Part shown: positions 5,334 to 9,133 of the stretch, in pieces
Layout: each line of letters starts with the position of its first letter
Numbering within the stretch: position 1 is the first letter of the stretch
Origin: DASZTU01 sp035547675
GTDB lineage: Bacteria; Pseudomonadota; Alphaproteobacteria; Rhizobiales; Devosiaceae
Assembly (NCBI GenBank): GCA_035547675.1
Contig: DASZUI010000205.1
Span: 1 to 9,133, forward strand
DNA length: 9,133 nucleotides
Reading direction: 5' to 3'
Made by a program: the position numbers and the translations under genes
Notes under the pieces: model-generated
What the model saw: the letters and a program-made list of their open reading frames with translations, nothing else
Databases searched by the model: none
Told to the model about the DNA's origin: nothing

Positions 5334-7660
5334 TAAGTCTCCGCCACCGCCACGACGGGCGGTTTCTCAGGTTTGTCGGTTTCCTCGTTCGCCCCCGCGA
5401 TCGCGTCCACCCCATCGGCCGTGCCGATATCGGGCAGGGTGAAGGTGAAGCACGCCCCTACCCGCCCGTTCGCATCCGGCTCCGCGTCGATCAGTTCGAC
5501 CGAGCCGCCGTGCTGCTCGATGATCTTTGCGACAATAGCAAGGCCGAGGCCCGTGCCCTTCTCGCGCGTCGTCATGTAAGGCTCGAGCAGCCGCTGCCGG
5601 TTTTCCTTCGGCCAGCCCTTGCCATTGTCCGAAACCGAAATCCGCACCGCGCCCGGCTCCCGCTCCAGCGACACGGTGATCGACGGATTCCTGATCTGGT
5701 CGAGCCCGACGCCCTCGAAGGCCTCGACGGCGTTCTTGATGAGGTTGGTCAGCACCTGCGCCAGCAGCCGGCTGTCGAAGCGGGCGATAACCGGCTCCTC
5801 CGGCACCACAGTATGGATCGAAATCTCCGGCAGCCGGACGCTCTCCAGGAACACCGCCTGCTTGACCGTCTCGGTCAGGTCGCCCTTCTCCAGATTGGCC
5901 TCGGGCATGCGCGCGAACGACGAGAACTCGTCGACCATCCGCCCGATGTCGCCCACCTGCCGGACGATGGTGTTGATACACTTCTCGAAGATGTCGAGGT
6001 CGTCGGCGAGCTTGCCCGAATAGCGCCGCCTCAGCCGCTCGGCGGAGAGCTGGATCGGGGTCAGCGGGTTCTTGATCTCATGCGCGATGCGCCGCGCCAC
6101 GTCGGCCCAGGCGCCCGTCCGCTGCGCCGAAAGCAGGTCCGTGATGTCGTCGAGCGTAAACACATAGCCCTTGGACTCGGCGACCGTGCCTTCGCGCGTG
6201 AGCTGCACCTGGTAGGTCCGGTAGTCCGGCCCCGAGCCCAGTTCCACCTGGTCGCGGATTTGCCCGCGCCGCAGCGATTTCGCACGCTCGAAGATCGGCC
6301 CGAGCGCCGGAATCACTTCGGCGATCGGTTCTCCCATCACGTCGATTTCGTCGCGCCCCAGCATTTCGCAGGCCCGGGCATTGACCAGCGTGATATCGCC
6401 GAAGGCGTCGAGACCGACGATGCCGGCCGATACGCCTTCCATCACCGCCTCGGTGAACTGGCGCCGCTTCTCATTGGTTTCGCTCGCGTGGACAAGCGCC
6501 TCGCGCTGCGACTTCAACTGCTGCGTCATGCGGTTGAAGCCGCCGATGAGGTCGAACAAATCCCCGCGTCGGCCCAGGGTCGCGGGCACCTGCACGTCGA
6601 GGTCGCCCTGGCTCACCCGGTTGGAGGCGATCATCAGGTTGCGGATCGGGTCCACGAAGCGGTTGGCGAGCGCGATGCCGATCCAGAGCGCGGCCAGTAG
6701 CAGCACTAGCGCGAGGCCCAGATACATGATCGTGAAGGTGATCTGGAACACCAGCCGGTTCGACGCATATTGCCGGTATTCGGTGATGTTGTCGTCGGTG
6801 AGGTGCATGAACTCGAGCACCTCCGGATCGACCGGCCGCGCCACGAACAGATACACATCGTCATAGCCGCGCAGCTTCACCACCGAGCCGATCAGATTGG
6901 TCGAGCCCGGGGCGATTTCGGTCGGCGCACCCTCCCCGACACCCTGCGTCAGCCCTGGCGGAATTTTGGGCGGCGCACCGGGGACGTTGATCTGCGCCCG
7001 CATCAGCGTGTCGCCATCGGCGTTGATCAGCGACGTGAAGGGCAGCGAGCGTGTAATCGCCAGCGCCGTCAGGATGCGCTGGAACTGATCCTTGTCGGTC
7101 TCGAAGGTCGGCCGGGCCTGCTCCAGCTCCGTCGCCACCCAGATGATGTCGTCGCGCAGCACCTGGGCATGCTCGAGCATGTAGGACCGCGCCACCAGCC
7201 GCGAGCTTTCGACCATGGTGCGCGTGCGCTCGGAGAACCATTGGTCGAGGCCCTGGTTGAGCGAGATCGTGGCGATCACCGCGACCAGCGCCGCCGGCAC
7301 CGCCGCCGCGATGGCGAACATCGCCACCATGCGGATCTGCAGCCCCGCGCCCGCCTGCTGCCGGACCCGCGCACCGACCAGCAGCGTCGCCTCCGTCAAC
7401 ACGAGCGCAATCACCATCAGCACCAGCACGCCGTTGGTGATCCAGATCAGCGTCCAGACTTCCGGCGACGGCGAGATATCCGTCGCCCCCGTCATGATGA
7501 GGAACGAACCGGACGACACGAGCACCGACGCCAGCACGACGACCAGCCCGATCAGCCGGATCGCGCGCCGTCCCGACGGCAGCAGATATCGCCGCCGCCC
7601 CGCGGGCGGCGCCTCGGCGAGGGCGATCGGTTGGTCGCTCACGAGAGCTGTGTCGTTCAT
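5333..7660 (-). CDS. ntrY: nitrogen/redox sensor histidine kinase NtrY
   Basis: NtrY is the membrane sensor kinase that phosphorylates NtrX. From ATG 7660 it is 775 residues, as expected. Four membrane segments lie at about 34-56, 69-95, 108-133 and 303-331, with a periplasmic sensor region of about 170 residues between the third and fourth. These are followed by a HAMP linker (about 331-385, FVDPIRNLM), a PAS domain (about 402-510), the H-box RRIAHEIKNPLTP with phospho-acceptor His527, N-box NLIKNAVEAF (Asn643), G1 box DNGKGW (from Asp678) and G2 box KGTGLGLA (701-708). All catalytic boxes are intact. The frame remains open to TTG 7726, but the added 22 residues look non-coding and the Asn-Asp-rich start MNDTALVSD is preferred; neither start has a strong SD. 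It is separated from ntrC by 803 bp of repeats, so it probably has its own promoter, which I could not identify. Confidence 0.95.
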   Translation of the reverse strand: MNDTALVSDQPIALAEAPPAGRRRYLLPSGRRAIRLIGLVVVLASVLVSSGSFLIMTGATDISPSPEVWTLIWITNGVLVLMVIALVLTEATLLVGARVRQQAGAGLQIRMVAMFAIAAAVPAALVAVIATISLNQGLDQWFSERTRTMVESSRLVARSYMLEHAQVLRDDIIWVATELEQARPTFETDKDQFQRILTALAITRSLPFTSLINADGDTLMRAQINVPGAPPKIPPGLTQGVGEGAPTEIAPGSTNLIGSVVKLRGYDDVYLFVARPVDPEVLEFMHLTDDNITEYRQYASNRLVFQITFTIMYLGLALVLLLAALWIGIALANRFVDPIRNLMIASNRVSQGDLDVQVPATLGRRGDLFDLIGGFNRMTQQLKSQREALVHASETNEKRRQFTEAVMEGVSAGIVGLDAFGDITLVNARACEMLGRDEIDVMGEPIAEVIPALGPIFERAKSLRRGQIRDQVELGSGPDYRTYQVQLTREGTVAESKGYVFTLDDITDLLSAQRTGAWADVARRIAHEIKNPLTPIQLSAERLRRRYSGKLADDLDIFEKCINTIVRQVGDIGRMVDEFSSFARMPEANLEKGDLTETVKQAVFLESVRLPEISIHTVVPEEPVIARFDSRLLAQVLTNLIKNAVEAFEGVGLDQIRNPSITVSLEREPGAVRISVSDNGKGWPKENRQRLLEPYMTTREKGTGLGLAIVAKIIEQHGGSVELIDAEPDANGRVGACFTFTLPDIGTADGVDAIAGANEETDKPEKPPVVAVAET

Positions 7661-7860
7661 GTCACAACAACTGGTGTCCAAATGCCTTGGATCACAGAGC
7701 GTGACCGGCTTTGCCCGAACCTTCAAGCCAAATGTTGCTAAAATGTGACACGACCCACCGCCTCAGGCGTTCCGCCCGAGGAAAATCGATCCACTTGGTC
7801 GATTTTATGTGGGCCGGCCCGCAGAACCATGCCCGAAGGGCTTCTTGCGCGGCGGTCGCC
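7661..7860 (-). promoter_or_regulatory. ntrY upstream region (promoter not resolved)
   Basis: These 200 bases precede ntrY on the minus strand. I see no clear sigma-70 boxes, no sigma-54 GG/GC pair with correct spacing, and no EcfG motif. The half nearest ntrY (7661-7750) is unique-looking sequence where a promoter would have to lie if ntrY is transcribed independently of ntrC. The far half carries the two hairpins listed separately. Confidence 0.3.
7761..7806. repeat. adjacent pair of hairpins in the ntrC-ntrY spacer
   Basis: The first stem is CCTCAGGCG (7761-7769) / CGCCCGAGG (7773-7781), 9 bp with one mismatch and a TTC loop. The second is AAAATCGA (7782-7789) / TCGATTTT (7799-7806), perfect, with a 9-nt loop. 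They abut without a gap. The second ends in TTTT on both strands and could slow polymerase in either direction. The arrangement looks like a dispersed palindromic repeat family, though only this copy is in the window. Confidence 0.6.
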
Positions 7861-7861
7861 A

Positions 7862-7953
7862 AACTGGATTCCCGCCTTCGCGGGAATGACGCCAGGGTGG
7901 GCAGGACTATGCCACGCTCCCTTCGTCATTCCCGCGAAGGCGGGAATCCAGTT
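7862..7953. repeat. perfect 30-bp inverted repeat around a 32-bp spacer
   Basis: Bases 7862-7891 are the exact reverse complement of 7924-7953; a third arm identical to the latter is at 8251-8280. Each arm is itself a palindrome (ATTCCCGC, 4-nt loop, GCGGGAAT). This is the widespread repeat type whose spurious translations read VIPAKAGIQ. The pair can fold either as two small hairpins or as one 30-bp cruciform/hairpin, and in RNA read from ntrC towards ntrY it would be a strong 3'-end structure. Confidence 0.9.
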
Positions 7954-8178
7954 TTGTTGGCATCAGCGCGCGCTGCCCATCCTTCGAGGCTCCCTTCGGT
8001 CGCACCTCAGGATGAGGTCGGAAGAAGTTTCCACGACCTCATGGCGAGGTGCGAGGCAAAGCCGAGCCTCGAACCATGGGCCACGCGCTCCCTACCTCCC
8101 CACATCGAAAGGCCGGTCCAGCCGAATGGCTGGTGGCTAGCCCCGCCGGCTCCGCCTGACGACTTCGACACTATGCGC
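7924..8178. repeat. 255-bp direct repeat, copy A
   Basis: It aligns without gaps to 8251-8505 at a constant offset of 327 bp. Bases 7924-8136 match at 207 of 213 positions; the last 42 bases (8137-8178) match at 36 of 42. The unit contains, in order, the GGCGGGAAT palindrome, an imperfect CATCCT...AGGATG hairpin, an imperfect CATGGT...ACCATG hairpin, a CCAGCC-GAAT-GGCTGG hairpin, and a stretch homologous to the end of ntrC. Outside the ntrC-like tail it looks like a composite of dispersed intergenic palindromes. Confidence 0.95.
8137..8178 (-). pseudogene. orphan copy of the ntrC 3' end (last 13 codons plus stop)
   Basis: Read on the minus strand, this stretch encodes AHSVEVVRRSRRG plus TAG, with a further R codon fitting just upstream. 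The true ntrC end at 8464-8505 encodes AHNIEIVKQSRRG plus TAG. Similarity stops at 8178; upstream codons of ntrC are absent and unrelated repeat sequence follows, so this is a fragment with no start or function. Five of the six base differences have G in this copy where the real gene has A on the coding strand, and the implied residue changes are mostly conservative (I to V, K to R, N to S). Confidence 0.8.
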
Positions 8179-8250
8179 GCGACCCCTCACCCTTGCCCTC
8201 TCCCCAGAGGGGCGAGGAGACGAGGCGGCAGGGCTTGGTCCAACCCCCCG
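8179..8250. repeat. 72-bp spacer with a separate palindrome between the two 255-bp repeats
   Basis: It contains CCTCTCCCC (8197-8205) / GGGGCGAGG (8209-8217), a 9-bp stem with one mismatch and an AGA loop, inside a pyrimidine-rich then purine-rich stretch. This resembles another dispersed intergenic repeat of GC-rich alphaproteobacteria. There is no coding content. Confidence 0.6.
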
Positions 8251-8505
8251 CGTCATTCCCGCGAAGGCGGGAATCCAGTTTTGTTGGCGTCGGCGCGCGC
8301 TGCCCATCCTTCGAGGCTCCCTTCGGTCGCACCTCAGGATGAGGTCGGAGGAAGTTTCCACGACCTCATGGTGAGGTGCGAGGCAAAGCCGAGCCTCGAA
8401 CCATGGGGCACGCGCTCCCTACCTCCCCACATCGAAAGGCAGGTCCAGCCGAATGGCTGGTGGCTAGCCCCGCCGGCTCTGCTTGACGATTTCGATGTTA
8501 TGCGC
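8251..8505. repeat. 255-bp direct repeat, copy B (includes the true ntrC 3' end)
   Basis: This is the partner of 7924-8178. Bases 8251-8463 lie downstream of ntrC and form its 3' untranslated region; 8464-8505 are the last 13 codons and stop of the intact gene. Because this copy is continuous with ntrC, it is the likely parent copy, and copy A the derivative. Confidence 0.95.
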
Positions 8506-9133
8506 CCGGATTTTCTTCCTGAGCGTGTTGCGGTTGAGCCCGAGAAGGTCCGCCGCCTTGATCTGGTTGCCGCCGCAGGCGTTGAGCGCCATGGCGATGA
8601 GCGGCGCCTCGACGCGGTCCAGCACGCGCTGATAGAGCCCGGCAGGCGGCAGGTTCGGCTCGTGCTCGCGCAACAGCTGCGCGACATAGCTCTCGACCGA
8701 GGTCGAAACGTCCACCGGCCCGGTTGTCACCGCCGCTGCCGGCCGGTCCGCGACATTGAGTTCGCTTTGGACGATCTCCGCCGAAATGTTCTCGTCGACA
8801 TAGAGCGCCGCCAGCCGCCGGACGAGGTTTTCCAGTTCGCGCACATTACCGGGCCATGAATAGCTCTGCATGAGCTTGATCGCCTCGGGCGAAATGGTCT
8901 TGGGCGGCTCGCCCTCCTGCTGGGCGGCGCGCAGGAAGTGCTGCACCAGGTCGCCGATGTCGTCCACGCGCTCGCGCAGCGGCGGCAGGCGAATGGGCAC
9001 GACGTTGAGCCGGTAATAGAGGTCCTCGCGGAACAGCCCCTGCCGGATCATCTGGCTGAGATCGCGATGCGTTGCCGCCACGATGCGGACATTGGCCTTG
9101 ATCGGCGTCCGCCCGCCGACCATGGTGTACTCG
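8464..9133 (-). CDS. ntrC: nitrogen regulation protein NtrC (5' part beyond window)
   Basis: NtrC (NRI) is the sigma-54-dependent activator of nitrogen-limitation genes, phosphorylated by NtrB. Only the C-terminal 222 residues are present; the frame continues off the right edge, so the receiver domain, Walker A, GAFTGA and Walker B are not visible. The visible part opens with EYTMVGGRTPIKANVRIVAA, then the arginine-finger region FREDLYYRLNVVP and PPLRERVDDI, sensor II WPGNVRELENLVRRL, a linker of about 65 residues, and a Fis-type helix-turn-helix (GGNQIKAADLLGLNRNTLRK). It ends HNIEIVKQSRRG. This is a normal NtrC C-terminus and looks functional. It is followed by 803 bp of repeats before ntrY, unlike the tighter ntrBC-ntrYX spacing I would expect, and its final 13 codons plus stop are duplicated downstream. 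Confidence 0.95.
   Translation of the reverse strand, partial: EYTMVGGRTPIKANVRIVAATHRDLSQMIRQGLFREDLYYRLNVVPIRLPPLRERVDDIGDLVQHFLRAAQQEGEPPKTISPEAIKLMQSYSWPGNVRELENLVRRLAALYVDENISAEIVQSELNVADRPAAAVTTGPVDVSTSVESYVAQLLREHEPNLPPAGLYQRVLDRVEAPLIAMALNACGGNQIKAADLLGLNRNTLRKKIRAHNIEIVKQSRRG

Noticed and set aside
3840..5336. A 498-codon open frame on the plus strand opposite ntrX
   Set aside because: It is antisense to a complete, well-recognised response regulator, is rich in His/Arg/Gln in the way typical of reverse frames in GC-rich genes, and has no domain.
5510..7741. Long plus-strand frames opposite ntrY (5510-6700 and 6770-7741)
   Set aside because: They are antisense shadows of an intact sensor kinase with low-complexity composition and no motifs.
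7661..7741. Sigma-54 or NtrC-binding promoter upstream of ntrY
   Set aside because: The TTGGC and GC elements seen here do not have the GG-N10-GC spacing, and no NtrC-type dyad is present.
7862..8505. CRISPR array
   Set aside because: The repeats are long, palindromic, mixed in orientation and irregularly spaced, and no cas genes are present.
7711..8859. A 382-codon plus-strand frame across the repeat region, and a minus-strand 63-codon frame at 7738-7929
   Set aside because: They are made of translated palindromic repeats (for example VIPAKAGIQ), and the longer one also runs antisense into ntrC.

Overview
The window is GC-rich chromosomal DNA from an alphaproteobacterium, most likely Hyphomicrobiales and possibly Devosia-like. 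The evidence is the conserved minus-strand order ntrC - ntrY - ntrX - hfq - hflX, alphaproteobacterial-type Hfq and NtrY sequences, an EcfG-type (general stress response) promoter match, and intergenic palindromes of kinds common in that order. The assignment is from recognition only; no search was run.

Layout. Bases 1-546 (minus) hold the N-terminal 182 residues of an NAD-dependent sugar-acid dehydrogenase of the DenD type. It diverges from mazG (669-1502, plus), a complete two-domain nucleotide pyrophosphohydrolase. Next is a small island, 1520-2094: one gene for an 81-residue secreted Pro/His-rich protein (1747-1992, plus), preceded by a GGAAC-N16-CGTT promoter match and bracketed by two directly oriented copies of a 103-bp palindromic element. 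The second copy overlaps the gene's stop codon and lies 7 bp beyond the end of convergent hflX.

From 2102 to 7660 (minus) the genes read, in transcription order, ntrY (sensor kinase), ntrX (response regulator, start overlapping the ntrY stop by one base), hfq (RNA chaperone, with a hairpin-rich 194-nt leader region) and hflX (ribosome-associated GTPase). The last 222 residues of NtrC lie upstream, at 8464-9133 (minus). NtrC and NtrX/NtrY link nitrogen and envelope/redox signals to transcription. Hfq connects to the same network through small RNAs, and HflX rescues stalled ribosomes.

The unusual part is the 803-bp gap between ntrC and ntrY (7661-8463). It is a mosaic of palindromic repeats dominated by a 255-bp direct repeat. 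One copy of that repeat includes the true 3' end of ntrC; the other carries a diverged, non-functional copy of the last 13 ntrC codons plus stop. This is a segmental duplication scar that separates the ntrC and ntrYX transcription units.

I found no CRISPR array, tRNA, rRNA, transposase or phage gene, and no wholly new multi-gene system. The best leads are the repeat-bracketed stress-promoter cassette, the duplicated ntrC tail, and the degenerate ATPase motifs in NtrX.
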